Origin: Acinetobacter sp. CS-2
GTDB taxonomy: Bacteria; Pseudomonadota; Gammaproteobacteria; Pseudomonadales; Moraxellaceae
Reading direction: 5' to 3'
Length of the DNA: 64,000 bases
NCBI RefSeq assembly: GCF_016599715.1
Contig: NZ_CP067019.1
Coordinates: 2,356,001 to 2,420,000 of the forward strand
Position 1 is the stretch's first letter, and every line of letters starts with the position of its first letter. This document shows positions 31,439 through 41,144 of the stretch, in pieces. The notes beneath the pieces were generated by a model. It was not told the origin of the DNA and ran no database searches. It saw nothing but the letters and a program-made list of their open reading frames with translations. The position numbers were made by a program, and so were the translations under genes.

Positions 31439-32226
31439 GGTGGTGTTTCAAAAAGTATGCTGAAACAAAGCAGGTTGAATTTTGATAAAATAGAGAAATG
31501 CGAATAACTCTAGAAATCAAATGTCCAACCTGCCTCAGTGACAGTATAAAGAAAAATGGCATCAAAGTAGATGGGAAACAAAACTATCAGTGCAAAGACT
31601 GTAAACGTCAGTTTATTGGTGACCATGCTCTGAGCTATCTAGGATGTAATTCAGGCATTACTCGAAAAATATTACAGTTGATGGTCAGAGGTAGTGGTAT
31701 ACGAGATATCGCTGAAGTTGAGCGAATCAGTATCGGTAAAGTTTTACGTACTTTAACCGAATCGACCTACCAAATTCAGCCTAAACAAAGTCATTATGAG
31801 TCTCTTGAAGTTGATGAGTTTTGGACTTTTGTGGGAAATAAAAATAATAAACAATGGCTTATTTACGCCTACCATCGAGAAACAGGTGAGATTGTTGCTT
31901 ATGTTTGGGGTAAAAGAGACTTAGCTACAGTTCAACGATTGAAGACAAAGCTTAAACAATTAGGTATTCACTACACCCGAATTGCAAGTGATCATTGGGA
32001 CAGTTTCATAACTGCTTTTAAAAACTGCAAGCAAAGTATTGGTAAATTTTTTACTGTAGGTATTGAAGGTAATAATTGCAAAATAAGGCATCGAATTAGG
32101 CGCGGTTTTAGAAGGAGTTGTAATTTTTCAAAAAAGATTGAAAACCATTTTAAAGCTTTCGACTTAACCTTTTTTTACATCAATAATGGCTTCATTTAAT
32201 GTCAGCATACTTTTTGAAACACCACC
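31439..32226 (+). mobile_element. IS1-family insertion sequence, copy 1 (ISPa14-like)
   Basis: The element is 788 bp. Its terminal inverted repeats begin GGTGGTGTTTCAAAAAGTAT, and the opposite end is the exact complement over at least 25 bp. A perfect 8-bp duplication, TAACAATA, flanks it (31431-31438 and 32227-32234). It carries one transposase gene and interrupts no gene: it lies between the DUF2062 gene and the apbC terminator. The second copy at 53994-54781 is the same length. Confidence 0.93.
31498..32199 (+). CDS. IS1-family transposase (single reading frame)
   Basis: This 233-residue protein has an N-terminal zinc-finger pair (CPTCLSDSIKKNG and YQCKDCKRQF), a helix-turn-helix region and DDE segments (LEVDEFWTFVG, RIASDHWDSF). 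Its C-terminus, HRIRRGFRRSCNFSKK, corresponds to the IS1 H..R..R..CFSK block. Classical IS1 needs a frameshift, while this group uses one frame. It differs from the second copy at a handful of residues (for example MRI against MQI, STYQ against SAYQ). Confidence 0.93.
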   Translation: MRITLEIKCPTCLSDSIKKNGIKVDGKQNYQCKDCKRQFIGDHALSYLGCNSGITRKILQLMVRGSGIRDIAEVERISIGKVLRTLTESTYQIQPKQSHYESLEVDEFWTFVGNKNNKQWLIYAYHRETGEIVAYVWGKRDLATVQRLKTKLKQLGIHYTRIASDHWDSFITAFKNCKQSIGKFFTVGIEGNNCKIRHRIRRGFRRSCNFSKKIENHFKAFDLTFFYINNGFI

Positions 32227-32303
32227 TAACAATAAAATAAACTTCTGTCTAATTGTTGATCCCCCGATTTATTTCCTCCCATCAAGAGAAAATTAAAGGA
32301 ATT

Positions 32304-32327
32304 AAAGCCCAAACAACATTGGGCTTT
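32304..32327 (-). terminator. Probable terminator of apbC
   Basis: The stem AAAGCCCAA / TTGGGCTTT lies about 30 bases past the apbC stop. The T run on the minus strand is poor. Confidence 0.55.
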
Positions 32328-32358
32328 TCGAAAATATTGCTTTAATCAGACAGTAAAT

Positions 32359-33636
32359 TTAAAAAATTCTATTGTGTGGTTTTTCTACTTTCGGCAATTG
32401 ATCGGCAATTTTTTGCGCAATCGCCATATAACTTTCAGCTGCATCATCCCCCACGAGTACAGAAGGTTTACCAGCATCGGCATTTTCACGGATTTGCACA
32501 TTGAGCGGTAAACGCCCGAGTAAAGGAATATGGTATTGTTCAGCCAATTTGTCACCTCCACCTGTACCAAAAATCTGTTCCTCATAACCACAATTAGAGC
32601 AGATATGGGTCGACATATTTTCCACTACACCAATTACCGGAATCTGGACCTTATTAAACAGTTCAATGCCTTTGGTTGCATCCAGTAAGGCAACATTTTG
32701 CGGGGTGGTGACAATCACTGCCCCGGTCACCGGAATACGCTGCGCCAAAGTTAATTGAATATCCCCTGTCCCTGGTGGCATATCAATCATCAATACATCC
32801 AGGTCTGGCCACAAAGTCTGATTAAATAATTGCATTAAAGCGCCAGTCGCTTTGGGACCACGCCAGGCAACCGGGGTATTGTTATCTCCGGTTAGATGTC
32901 CAATCGAGAGTACTGCCATACCGTAGGCATCCAGCGGAACAAAGTTTTCTGCTTCAATCATGGGCGTACGTCCGGCATTGCCCAGCATGGTTGGAATACT
33001 CGGCCCATAGATATCTGCATCCAGAACACCGACTTTTAAGCCAAGTTTCTGTAAAGCCAATGCAAGATTGACGGTGGTGGTCGATTTGCCCACTCCCCCT
33101 TTACCTGATGAAACCAGGATCACATTTTGAATGCGTGGATGCTTGGGCACATCTCTTTGCTGCGGTGCCGGTTTCTGGATTGGTGGGTTATTCGGATCTT
33201 CTGCAGCTTTGCTTTCAGCTGGAGCAGTTTGTCCGGCAGCATCTACCACAGGGGGAAGTTTTTGCGCTGAAGCTGCCGTTGAAGCCTGTGCATCACTTGC
33301 ACAGCTATGCCCCTGTTTGCCATGCTCAGGATTAGAACAGCTTTCATCCTGTTTATGCTTTTGTTGAATAACATGCATATTCAGTTCCCGGATGCCGCAT
33401 TTTTCCAGTGCATCGGCCAAATCATCATGAATTTGTTGTAAATGATCAGCTTCTTCAGGATAAGTATGAAGAGTGATTTGTAATACCTGACCTTCTACAT
33501 TGACCTGAGTAATCCGGTCTTTCAGGGCATGCTTGGAATTGGGCAAGATATAGCCCTGTAACACATTCTGGATTTCTTCCTCCTTCACCTCTTGCGCGGG
33601 TGAAAACACAGATTTAAGCGAAGAAAGCCACGACAT
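32359..33636 (-). CDS. apbC: Iron-sulfur cluster carrier ATPase ApbC (Mrp)
   Basis: This 425-residue protein has an N-terminal MIP18/DUF59-type domain (residues 1-100), a linker of about 65 residues and a deviant Walker A P-loop ATPase (VSSGKGGVGKSTTTVNLALAL; DADIYGPSIPTMLG; MPPGTGDIQLTLAQ). The conserved CSNCG motif near the C-terminus holds the bridging [4Fe-4S] cluster. It loads Fe-S clusters onto apo-proteins. The linker is unusually Cys/His-rich at its start (SCSNPEHGKQGHSC) and then Ala/Pro-rich. It is monocistronic. Confidence 0.93.
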   Translation of the reverse strand: MSWLSSLKSVFSPAQEVKEEEIQNVLQGYILPNSKHALKDRITQVNVEGQVLQITLHTYPEEADHLQQIHDDLADALEKCGIRELNMHVIQQKHKQDESCSNPEHGKQGHSCASDAQASTAASAQKLPPVVDAAGQTAPAESKAAEDPNNPPIQKPAPQQRDVPKHPRIQNVILVSSGKGGVGKSTTTVNLALALQKLGLKVGVLDADIYGPSIPTMLGNAGRTPMIEAENFVPLDAYGMAVLSIGHLTGDNNTPVAWRGPKATGALMQLFNQTLWPDLDVLMIDMPPGTGDIQLTLAQRIPVTGAVIVTTPQNVALLDATKGIELFNKVQIPVIGVVENMSTHICSNCGYEEQIFGTGGGDKLAEQYHIPLLGRLPLNVQIRENADAGKPSVLVGDDAAESYMAIAQKIADQLPKVEKPHNRIF

Positions 33637-33974
33637 AAGTTTACTCCAAGTACGGACATACAGCTGAATAGTATAGTTTAGCTTTAAATGCCTCGAAGGT
33701 TAAGCATAGTTCTCTATAGCTTGATGAATGTATGAATAAATCCAAATAAATCGATAGCTTGGACTATTTCATATTGTATTTTTATTTATGTCTTCAAAAC
33801 CCTTGTTTAAGTCGTTTACCTAGTAAGCATATAGGGCGGTAAAACAGCTTCAGGTCAGATTAATTTATCCAGCATCCAGCCTTATTTCTGTTAATAATTC
33901 TGCTACAGACATGCTGCTATTTTGTTCTTTATATTGATAAATTGTTTTGATTGTCATTTTATTTTGGGGATAAC
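33637..33974. other. Intergenic region without recognisable genes
   Basis: The 338 bp between the divergent apbC and the small secreted-protein gene show no convincing frame. The region probably carries both promoters; GGGGAT at 33966-33971 is the ribosome-binding site of the gene at 33975. Confidence 0.6.
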
Positions 33975-34307
33975 ATGTTACTTAAATATATAATTCCAGT
34001 GATTTTTTTGTCAGTAGTGTCATTTAATCACGCAGCGAATGAGACATCATCCATCCACACGCCTTCTGGTCAGTCCATCAGTTTGGGAGATTCTTATTCC
34101 GACATGCAAAACCGTATGTCTTTATCCCCCAACTCCATGAGCACACATGAAATCAAAGAAGGAAAAAACCATTATCTAGCCATGGACTATACCTATACAG
34201 TTGAAAATATGCTTTACACCATTACCATCGTGAACGATCGGGTGAAAAAAATTGAATGGCTGAATACCGATCAGGATATTAATAAAGATCAAATTACAAA
34301 AGAATGA
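33975..34307 (+). CDS. Small secreted protein, unknown
   Basis: This 110-residue protein has a signal peptide (KYIIPVIFLSVVSFNHA). Its mature part carries SGQSISLGDSYSDMQNRM and ENMLYTITIVNDRVKKIEW, a pattern loosely like the BamE/SmpA-type lipoprotein-related fold (GDS...D...RM). There is no lipobox Cys. I chose ATG 33975 over the upstream frame start because GGGGAT precedes it. No function is assigned. Confidence 0.65.
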   Translation: MLLKYIIPVIFLSVVSFNHAANETSSIHTPSGQSISLGDSYSDMQNRMSLSPNSMSTHEIKEGKNHYLAMDYTYTVENMLYTITIVNDRVKKIEWLNTDQDINKDQITKE

Positions 34308-34396
34308 TGCAAAATCATTCATAGAAATGGCGACACTGGATAGTCCTTAGCGGTAAAATAACTTTAAAAACAAGCAAATCCAAGTCGCATCATTTT

Positions 34397-34528
34397 TTAA
34401 TTTGTACAGGTCTTGGTGGCTATATTCTTTAGCTCTTCCAATTGACTACAGGTATAGGTGTTAAGTTCATCACATCTAATCGCAGCGGCATGTTGCAGTC
34501 CTGAACGGGATTTAAATTGCAGCGGCAT
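34397..34528 (-). pseudogene. Short open frame, probable gene remnant
   Basis: The gap 34308-34621 contains one open minus-strand stretch ending at 34397. It encodes residues such as GLQHAAAIRCDELNTYTCSQ and continues open, without a good start, to about 34585. The Cys-containing, evenly composed sequence looks protein-like. There is no ribosome-binding site, so it is more likely a relic than a gene. Confidence 0.3.
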
Positions 34529-34621
34529 ACTCAGCAAACCGCTGCAATACAAGATAAAGTGTTTATCTCCAAAGATAATCTGCGTTTAAAGAATCATGAC
34601 CACGACAGCGCACGATGACCT

Positions 34622-35200
34622 TTATTTAACCGGAATCATCAAGTGCTGATAAGGCGTTCCGGGCCACATGACATAAGGTACGGCAGTATCTGGCTGGGCA
34701 TTTTGGGGATACATGTTATAAAAACCAGATTCGGCACCGACAATCATGACGTGTGGGCCGGTCTTGATCCAATGGTTACCTTTGGTGGGTTTTTGGGCAT
34801 ATGGGTCGGTATTACTGGCATCGGTTCCACCCGCCAACATATACATAAAGCCGATTTTACCTACATTTGGCGGTTTGTGTCCCATCCAGGCTTCTGCCCA
34901 TTTCAGCGCATCCTTGTCCATGCACATTGGATCTGGACCGGGGGTAGTCGGATTATCAGGCATACAGGTAAAACCATTATTGCCTTTGCGCAAAGTGCGC
35001 ATCTTGCCATCTTTGCCTATAACCACAATGGTGGCTGCTGCACTGACTTTTTTCGGTGCTGCGCTCATGGCGCTGGCGATAGCCTTCTGGTCAGCTGCGG
35101 AGGTACTGCCCGGTTTGCCACCTGTGGTCTCCGCTGCAAGTATGGCCAGTGTGGATAGAACTATCCATCCGCTCATCATTAATATTTTAGCGATGTTCAT
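34622..35200 (-). CDS. Secreted protein of unknown function
   Basis: This 192-residue protein has a signal peptide (IAKILMMSGWIVLSTLAILAAE), a Lys/Ala-rich linker and a compact domain. The domain contains GKDGKMRTLRKGNNGFTC, DPMCMDKDALKWAEAWMGHKPP and GPHVMIVGAESGFYNMYP, with two Cys that may pair. I chose ATG 35200 because GGAGAAAAAG precedes it. The sequence is clean and well balanced, so the gene is real, but I do not recognise the family well enough to name a role. Confidence 0.7.
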   Translation of the reverse strand: MNIAKILMMSGWIVLSTLAILAAETTGGKPGSTSAADQKAIASAMSAAPKKVSAAATIVVIGKDGKMRTLRKGNNGFTCMPDNPTTPGPDPMCMDKDALKWAEAWMGHKPPNVGKIGFMYMLAGGTDASNTDPYAQKPTKGNHWIKTGPHVMIVGAESGFYNMYPQNAQPDTAVPYVMWPGTPYQHLMIPVK

Positions 35201-35242
35201 GGTCTTTTTCTCCAAATAGGAGGTTATGTTTGGACCCCTCAC

Positions 35243-35804
35243 TCAAGTTATAAGATCCAATATTCGCCTTATAACAAAAATAGCTAAAATGGAGAAAAGC
35301 ATCATTATTGTTTTATGGATTATTTTTAACCACATTTAATTATTCCATCAATATGATGTACCGCAATGCACAGATTTCATAACAAATGAAATCACTAGGA
35401 CACAATAATTTACCAATATAGAAACCATGCCACTCACGGTATCCTGAACATAAAACGATCTTATTTGGACTGTCCCCAATATTGTGGAAAAATATTGTCT
35501 ATTCTCTTTTTGAATAGGGAAAGAACATGATAAGTGATCATCACTTCAGATGTAGTGACAGCTTAAATTTTTCATTAAAAACGCAGCTTCAGCTGCTTTA
35601 ACCTGTGCTAAAAATTATAGAAGGCTTTAATTTTGCAGCTTCTAATCAGGCAACTGATAAAAATTCTCGAACAAGAGTTTTCTAATAAAAGTTTTTTAAT
35701 ATTTGATTTGGTTTTTTAAATATGGTTCTTTTCAACATGTTTTGAGTTGCCCCATCTAAGCAAGCAGCCACAACTTGAAGGAATTGCCAGCTCCTGCCCA
35801 CATC
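35243..35804. other. Intergenic region without recognisable genes
   Basis: I see no convincing frame in these 560 bp. The composition is AT-rich. A short dyad, GCAGCTTCAGCTGC, is present near 35585-35598. Confidence 0.55.
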
Positions 35805-36290
35805 TCAAGCACGAAATGCGGCTTCTATTACAGAAATGTCAATTTTTTTCATGGTCATCATGGCATCAAATGCACGTTTGGCAGCCGCACGGTCAGGACT
35901 GGTATAAGCTTTCGTTAGGACGATTGGGGTAATCTGCCAAGAGATTCCCCATTTATCTTTACACCAACCACATTCGCTTTCCTGACCACCATTTCCGACA
36001 ATCGCATTCCAGTAGCGATCCGTTTCATCCTGATCCTCGGTCGCCACCTGAAATGAGAACGCTTCGTTGTGTTTAAATGCTGATCCGCCATTCAGTCCGA
36101 TGCAGGCAACGCCTAGCACGGTAAACTCCACAGTTAAAATATCCCCTGCTTTCCCTGATGGATAATTTCCAGGTGCACAATGTACTGCACCGATCGATGA
36201 ATCAGGAAAGGTCTCAGCATAAAATCTTGCAGCGCCTTCAGCGTCATTATCGTACCAAAGGCATATGCTATTCTTTGCAATATTCATCAT
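35805..36290 (-). CDS. VOC-superfamily (PhnB-like) protein
   Basis: This 161-residue protein has the 3-demethylubiquinone methyltransferase-like/PhnB layout: ICLWYDNDAEGAARFYAETFPDSSIGAV, ILTVEFTVLGVACIGLNGGSAFKHNEAFSFQVATEDQDETDRYWNAI, and GWCKDKWGISWQITP. Despite the Pfam name, these proteins are generally uncharacterised glyoxalase/bleomycin-fold proteins. GAGGTGA precedes two adjacent ATGs (36290 and 36287). It stands alone. Confidence 0.85.
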   Translation of the reverse strand: MMNIAKNSICLWYDNDAEGAARFYAETFPDSSIGAVHCAPGNYPSGKAGDILTVEFTVLGVACIGLNGGSAFKHNEAFSFQVATEDQDETDRYWNAIVGNGGQESECGWCKDKWGISWQITPIVLTKAYTSPDRAAAKRAFDAMMTMKKIDISVIEAAFRA

Positions 36291-37373
36291 TTCACCTCTT
36301 TATAGAGACTAGAGTTGATGTGATTCGTCATCACTGTCCAATATGTCCAATATCGGTCTAAATATGCTATTCAACACTTTTCTATATTTAAGCAAAAAAT
36401 GGAATAGGCCTATTTCATAATTGTATTTTTATTAATCTAAACGTATTTTTTAGTGAGCAAAACTACTAATTTTTCATAGGATTTAATGAATGATGATAAA
36501 AAATTATGAGATAGGTTTGTGGTATTCCTCTATCACTAAAATATTTTCATTTTGATAATTAACGATAATTCATGGGAGTCTGAGAGACGATCATTTTTAG
36601 GGGGATTACCGATAATTAAATGATTACTACTTTCATTAAATGCTGATTTAGAGTTAAACATAATTTTCACAATATTTTTGGCGTCTAAATCCCTATTTTT
36701 ATTCATGAAAACCGTATTAGACTTAAGTAGCAAAAGATAGAGGATATTCGTCAGGAATTGATTAATGTGGGCTTTTTGATAGTTTTTTTTGATGCTGCCA
36801 TGGTTAGAAAAATAGCTAAAGTTGCTGAATTTGAACGATGGTTGATGATTTAAAAATAAACGATTTATCAAAAGAAATAAAAAACGAGCCTCTGTACTCC
36901 TCCGGAGTTCCTTCATATTCACCTAAAGGATAAATTAGCTTTATATCCATGACTGAAGCACACGTTCATCCATACTCAAAGACACAATATAGCCCAGCAA
37001 AATAGTACATTCTCAGCTCACCCCGATCGAGATAATAAAGGTTAGACAGGATATTCTTGACCTTTTGTACAATATTGTGCCGAATGCCCTAAGCTTTTAG
37101 TAAAGTCAAAAACCGCGTTGTGCAGGGTCAAGTACCCATTTAAGGAAAATACATTTTCCTCAGCAAACTCCTCTTTAGGTTTGATACATTATGGCTTTTC
37201 ACATCAATGCCTTATTCCTCATCTTTGATTTATTGACTAAGAGAAGTTCACCTCTTCAGCAACGCTCATAAAGTAATGGAGGCACCATAGTTTTATATAA
37301 CCGACTCGCCGAGTAATAAAAAATCTTACACCTAACACCTAAAAAAATATGCCCACCTTAAATATAAGTATTT
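36291..37373. other. AT-rich non-coding or decayed region upstream of hca genes
   Basis: About 1.1 kb hold no gene that I can support. A 128-codon minus-strand frame (36536-36922) lacks recognisable motifs. The usual hca neighbours (the LysR-type regulator) are not seen, so the stretch may contain decayed flanks of a larger catabolic cluster. Confidence 0.5.
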
Positions 37374-37691
37374 TAGTAGGAATTACTACTTTAATTATAA
37401 TTGTAAATACAAAAATTAAAATAAAACAACACATCCAAAATATGAGTAATTTAGTAGGAATTATTCCTAAAAAACAATGAAAAAACATATCAATAAAAAT
37501 AGATAATATTAAATTAAATGTTTGTAAATAAACAATAAAAAATTGAAAAACAATATTCTAGTTAAATAATATTAATTAAATTAAAAAAACACACTTTAAA
37601 TACTATCAATTTAGTAGGAATTACTAAAAAAAATACGTTCATTAAATTAAAAAACAGATTATAATCACGAGCAATTTAATAGGAATTATTA
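37374..37691. repeat. Four copies of a palindromic box TAGTAGGAATTACTA upstream of hcaE
   Basis: Boxes lie at 37374-37388, 37452-37466, 37612-37626 and 37677-37691. Each has the form T-A-G/A-T-A, GGAAT, T-A-C/T-T-A, so the 5-bp arms mirror each other around GGAAT. Flanking bases are partly conserved too: AT or AAT precedes the box, and a CA-rich stretch lies about 20 bp upstream. The region is extremely AT-rich. The boxes look like multiple operator sites or remnants of an imperfect tandem array. Confidence 0.6.
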
Positions 37692-37822
37692 CCACAATAA
37701 TAATCCATTAAATATATTAATTAAAATAAATAAAATATTTCCTAAAATACACCCGAAAATTTCATCATCGTTGAAAAGTTAAGTCTATTACTTTGTGCCA
37801 AGATTGGTCGCAGGAGCTTTTC

Positions 37823-39190
37823 ATGAGTGGAAAAATTGATGTGCGCGAAATCGACGCTTTAGTCGATGCACAAAATGGACGTATTACTCCATCTATTTAT
37901 ACAGATCCAGATTTATACGAATTAGAACTTGAACGCGTGTTTGGTCGTACATGGTTATTCCTTTGCCATGAAAGCCAGATTCCTAAAGCAGGTGACTTTT
38001 TTAACACCTACATGGGTGAAGATCCGATTATTGTGGCACGCCAAAAAGACGGTTCAGTTAAAGCATTCTTAAACCAATGTCGTCACCGTGCTATGCGCGT
38101 AAGCTTCGCAGACTGTGGTAATACCCGTGCGTTCACTTGCCCATACCACGGCTGGTCATACGGTATTGACGGTTCTTTAAAAGACATTCCGCTTGAAGAG
38201 CGTGCTTACCCACAAGGGGCTTGCAAAAAAGAATGGGGATTACTTGAAGTAACCCGTGTTAAATCCTACAAAGGCCTGGTATTTGGCTGCTGGGATGAAA
38301 CAACGCCTGACCTAGAAGAATACATGGGCGATATGGCTTGGTATTTAGATGGTGTTCTAGATCGTCGCCCTGGTGGTACAGTGATTGTTGGTGGTGTACA
38401 CAAGTGGGAAATCGAGTGTAACTGGAAATTTGCTGCTGAACAGTTCGCATCTGACCAATACCACGCATTGTTCTCTCATGCATCTGCAGTACAGGTGCTT
38501 GGTGCAAAACCGGACGATGATGCGTCTAAACACCTTGGTGCAGCACAAACGGCCCGTCCAGTGTGGGAAACAGCGAAAGACGCGATCCAATTCGGTTCAC
38601 GTGGCCATGGTTCAGGCTTCTTCTTCACCGAAAAACCAGATGCAAACGTTTGGGTAGATGGTGAAGTAGCAAACTATTTCCGTGAAACTTATGAAGAAGT
38701 AAAAGAACGTTTAGGTGAAACCCGTGCACTGCGTCTAGCAGGTCACAACACCATGTTCCCGACACTGTCTTGGTTGAACGGTACTGCAACACTTCGTGTA
38801 TGGCACCCACGTGGTCCAAACAAAACTGAAGTTTGGGCATTCTGTATCTGTGATGCTGATGCACCACAAGACGTGAAAGATGCATTTGAACGTTCTGCAA
38901 CCCGTGCTTTCGGTCCTGCTGGTTTCCTTGAGCAAGATGACTCTGAAAACTGGGTAGAAATTCAAAAAGTATTACGTGGTTATAAAGCTCGTCAAAACAA
39001 ACTGATCGTTGAGATGGGTAAAGGCAGCGAAAAAGTACGTGAAGATGGTGTCCCTGGTATCACCAGCTATATTTTCTCTGAAACAGCAGCACGTGGTTTT
39101 TATCGTCGTTGGGCAGACCTGCTGATTCATAAAGAATGGGAAGATGTTGAGAAAGCAACTGAAGCATATGAGAAGGAGCTTGTGAAATGA
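37823..39190 (+). CDS. hcaE: 3-phenylpropionate/cinnamate dioxygenase, large (alpha) subunit
   Basis: This 455-residue ring-hydroxylating oxygenase alpha subunit has a Rieske centre (C86-x-H88 in NQCRHRAMR and C106-x2-H109 in TCPYHGW). A mononuclear iron site is seen as [10 protein letters not shown] (H214, H219). Long stretches resemble E. coli HcaE as I recall it, such as [34 protein letters not shown] and [16 protein letters not shown]. The enzyme would add O2 to phenylpropionate or cinnamate to give cis-dihydrodiols. AGGAG precedes ATG 37823. The electron-transfer partners (ferredoxin, full-length reductase) are absent nearby. Confidence 0.92.
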   Translation: MSGKIDVREIDALVDAQNGRITPSIYTDPDLYELELERVFGRTWLFLCHESQIPKAGDFFNTYMGEDPIIVARQKDGSVKAFLNQCRHRAMRVSFADCGNTRAFTCPYHGWSYGIDGSLKDIPLEERAYPQGACKKEWGLLEVTRVKSYKGLVFGCWDETTPDLEEYMGDMAWYLDGVLDRRPGGTVIVGGVHKWEIECNWKFAAEQFASDQYHALFSHASAVQVLGAKPDDDASKHLGAAQTARPVWETAKDAIQFGSRGHGSGFFFTEKPDANVWVDGEVANYFRETYEEVKERLGETRALRLAGHNTMFPTLSWLNGTATLRVWHPRGPNKTEVWAFCICDADAPQDVKDAFERSATRAFGPAGFLEQDDSENWVEIQKVLRGYKARQNKLIVEMGKGSEKVREDGVPGITSYIFSETAARGFYRRWADLLIHKEWEDVEKATEAYEKELVK

Positions 39191-39705
39191 GTCAAATCAG
39201 TGTGGAACTTCATTACGAAATCAGTCAGTTCCTTTATCGTGAAGCAAAATTGCTGGATGACTGGAAATTCCGCGAATGGCTGGATGTTATGGCAGACGAC
39301 GTTTCTTACGTCCTGCGTACGACGCCAAACGCGCAAACCCGTGACCGTCGTCGTTCAGTTGAGCCACCAACAACTTGGGTGTTCAACGACAACAAACATC
39401 TGTTGGAACGCCGTGTAGCACGTCTGGAAACAGGTATGGCTTGGGCGGAAGAGCCTCCATCACGTACCACTCACATGGTGAGCAACGTGATTGTCGAGCC
39501 AACTGAAGTTGCAGGCGAATACGACGTGTACGTGACTTACCTGTTATACCGTTCTCAAAAAGAGAAAGATATTACGATTTACTGTGGTAAACGTCACGAC
39601 AAGATCCGTAAAGTTGAAGGTGGTTTAGGCTGGCAAATTTTTGACCGCAAAATCACCCTAGACCAAGTGACTTATACCTCACATAACCTGAGTGTGTTCT
39701 TCTGA
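39187..39705 (+). CDS. hcaF: 3-phenylpropionate/cinnamate dioxygenase, small (beta) subunit
   Basis: This 172-residue beta subunit of a ring-hydroxylating dioxygenase has a typical structural core ([71 protein letters not shown]). It overlaps hcaE by ATGA, which indicates translational coupling in the alpha3-beta3 enzyme. A strong terminator follows it, so mhpB may be transcribed separately. Confidence 0.92.
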   Translation: MSQISVELHYEISQFLYREAKLLDDWKFREWLDVMADDVSYVLRTTPNAQTRDRRRSVEPPTTWVFNDNKHLLERRVARLETGMAWAEEPPSRTTHMVSNVIVEPTEVAGEYDVYVTYLLYRSQKEKDITIYCGKRHDKIRKVEGGLGWQIFDRKITLDQVTYTSHNLSVFF

Positions 39706-39816
39706 TGAATAAGATTTTTGTTTGTCAAGTTACAGTCTAGATATCCGTAGTTTACGTCAGCTGTATGCTAGATGCTTTGATGAATAAAAATCTAGTCTGA
39801 TCAAAACGGACTTATC

Positions 39817-39846
39817 GGCAGCCTGTTCTTAGGCTGCCTTCCTTTT
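39817..39846 (+). terminator. Terminator between hcaF and mhpB
   Basis: The stem GGCAGCCT / AGGCTGCC is followed by TTCCTTTT. It ends a few bases before the ribosome-binding site of mhpB, so it could act as an attenuator for mhpB. Confidence 0.75.
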
Positions 39847-39858
39847 AAGGAGTCTCTT

Positions 39859-40824
39859 ATGGCTATTAAACTTATTTGTGCATCTCATAGCCCTTTAATG
39901 GAATTTGCTTCACCTCAGGAAAAACGCAAAGAACAGGTTGTTCGTGATGCCTTTGCCAAACTGGCAGTTGAAGTAAAAGCTTATGACCCTACCCTGATCA
40001 TTACTTTTGGTCCTGACCATTTTAATGGTTTTTTCTATGACCTGATGCCAAGCTTCTGTGTCGGTGTTCGTGCCAAGGCTGCAGGTGACTGGGACTATGG
40101 TAAAGATAATGACCACCTGAATGTACCTCAAGACAAGGCACTGGCTTTGGTTCGCAATGTACTGGATGAAGGTGTGGATGTTGCATATTCTTATCGCATG
40201 CAAGCCGACCATGGGGTAACCCAGCCTTTACATTTCCTCTGTGAAGGTCAGCTTGACCGTTATCCAACAATTCCGGTTTTTATTAATGGCGCTGCAGCAC
40301 CCATGCCCACCACCAAGCGTACCATCGCTTTAGGCCGTGCTGTAGGTCAGTTTATCAAATCTTTAAACCTTGAAAATGAACGTGTACTTGTACTGGGTAC
40401 GGGTGGCCTTTCACACGATCCACCGACTCCGCAAACGGGTTCTGTGCCACCAGAAGTGGAAGAGTTCCTGATTGCGGGCCGTAACCCGACACCTGAAGCA
40501 CGTAATGCCCGTCAGGCGAATGTGATTTCTGTCGGTCAGCGTCTGGCTGCAGGCGACAAGAGCATTTCTGTGCCTCTAAACCCTGAGTGGGATCTGGCAT
40601 TACTTGAAAAATTCAAAAATGCAGATTTCGCTGCACTGGAAGCCATGACTGAAGCTGAAATCCGCCGTGACGGTGGCCGTGGTGGTCAGGAAGTTCGTGC
40701 CTGGATGGCTGCATTTGCTGCCTTGAGCGAACTGGGCGAATACGACATGACGACACATTGCTATGAAGAAATCAGTGAGTGGATTGCGGGCTTCGGCATC
40801 GTATCTGCTGAGTTAAAAGCTTAA
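39859..40824 (+). CDS. mhpB: 2,3-dihydroxyphenylpropionate 1,2-dioxygenase (extradiol)
   Basis: This 321-residue LigB-type extradiol dioxygenase opens the ring of 2,3-dihydroxyphenylpropionate or -cinnamate. It aligns with E. coli MhpB as I recall it, through CASHSPLMEF, FGPDHFNGFFYDLMPSFCVGV, MQADHGVTQPL, IPVFINGAAAPMP, GTGGLSHDPPTP, and EISEWIAGFGIVSAE near the end. Conserved His residues for Fe(II) are present. AAGGAG precedes the start. It is upstream of a truncated reductase relic. mhpA, mhpC, mhpD and mhpEF are not in the window. Confidence 0.92.
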   Translation: MAIKLICASHSPLMEFASPQEKRKEQVVRDAFAKLAVEVKAYDPTLIITFGPDHFNGFFYDLMPSFCVGVRAKAAGDWDYGKDNDHLNVPQDKALALVRNVLDEGVDVAYSYRMQADHGVTQPLHFLCEGQLDRYPTIPVFINGAAAPMPTTKRTIALGRAVGQFIKSLNLENERVLVLGTGGLSHDPPTPQTGSVPPEVEEFLIAGRNPTPEARNARQANVISVGQRLAAGDKSISVPLNPEWDLALLEKFKNADFAALEAMTEAEIRRDGGRGGQEVRAWMAAFAALSELGEYDMTTHCYEEISEWIAGFGIVSAELKA

Positions 40825-40828
40825 TGAC

Positions 40829-40975
40829 ATGAGCAACATCGAAACCATCCGTGGCAATAGCGTAAATAAAATCAACGCTGAAGCGCATACGGTTGAATTT
40901 CAAAATGGTGACGGTGTTGCTTATCACAAGCTGTTGCTTGTAACGGCTGGTATAGGATGTCACTTGGTAAGCTAA
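40829..40975 (+). pseudogene. Ferredoxin-reductase fragment (HcaD-like relic)
   Basis: A 48-codon frame encodes SNIETIRGNSVNKINAEAHT then VEFQNGDGVAYHKLLLVTAG. This is the piece of FAD-dependent ferredoxin reductases just before the second dinucleotide-binding loop, where HcaD-type proteins read ...YDKLLLATG. It starts 4 bases past the mhpB stop, then runs into unrelated sequence and a stop. The N-terminal FAD domain start and all downstream domains are missing, so this is a deletion relic of the hca cluster. Confidence 0.6.
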
Positions 40976-41144
40976 GGATACGTTGAGTAAACATATTTAT
41001 ACTCTGCTTAATCTGGAAGAATCACCGGCACTGGTTCCCATAGTGCAGCCAGGCCGCCCAGACTTTTCAATTTGCCGAAAAAGTTGCCTGAAGGCGAAGG
41101 TATTGATTGGAATGTTGGGATTATAGATGCTACAAAAATTCTAA

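Noticed and set aside
36536..36922. 128-codon minus-strand open frame
   Set aside because: AT-rich, no recognisable motif, GTG start without a clear ribosome-binding site; likely a chance frame.
37374..37691. CRISPR array
   Set aside because: The 15-bp boxes are palindromic, unevenly spaced (65-160 bp) and have no cas genes nearby.
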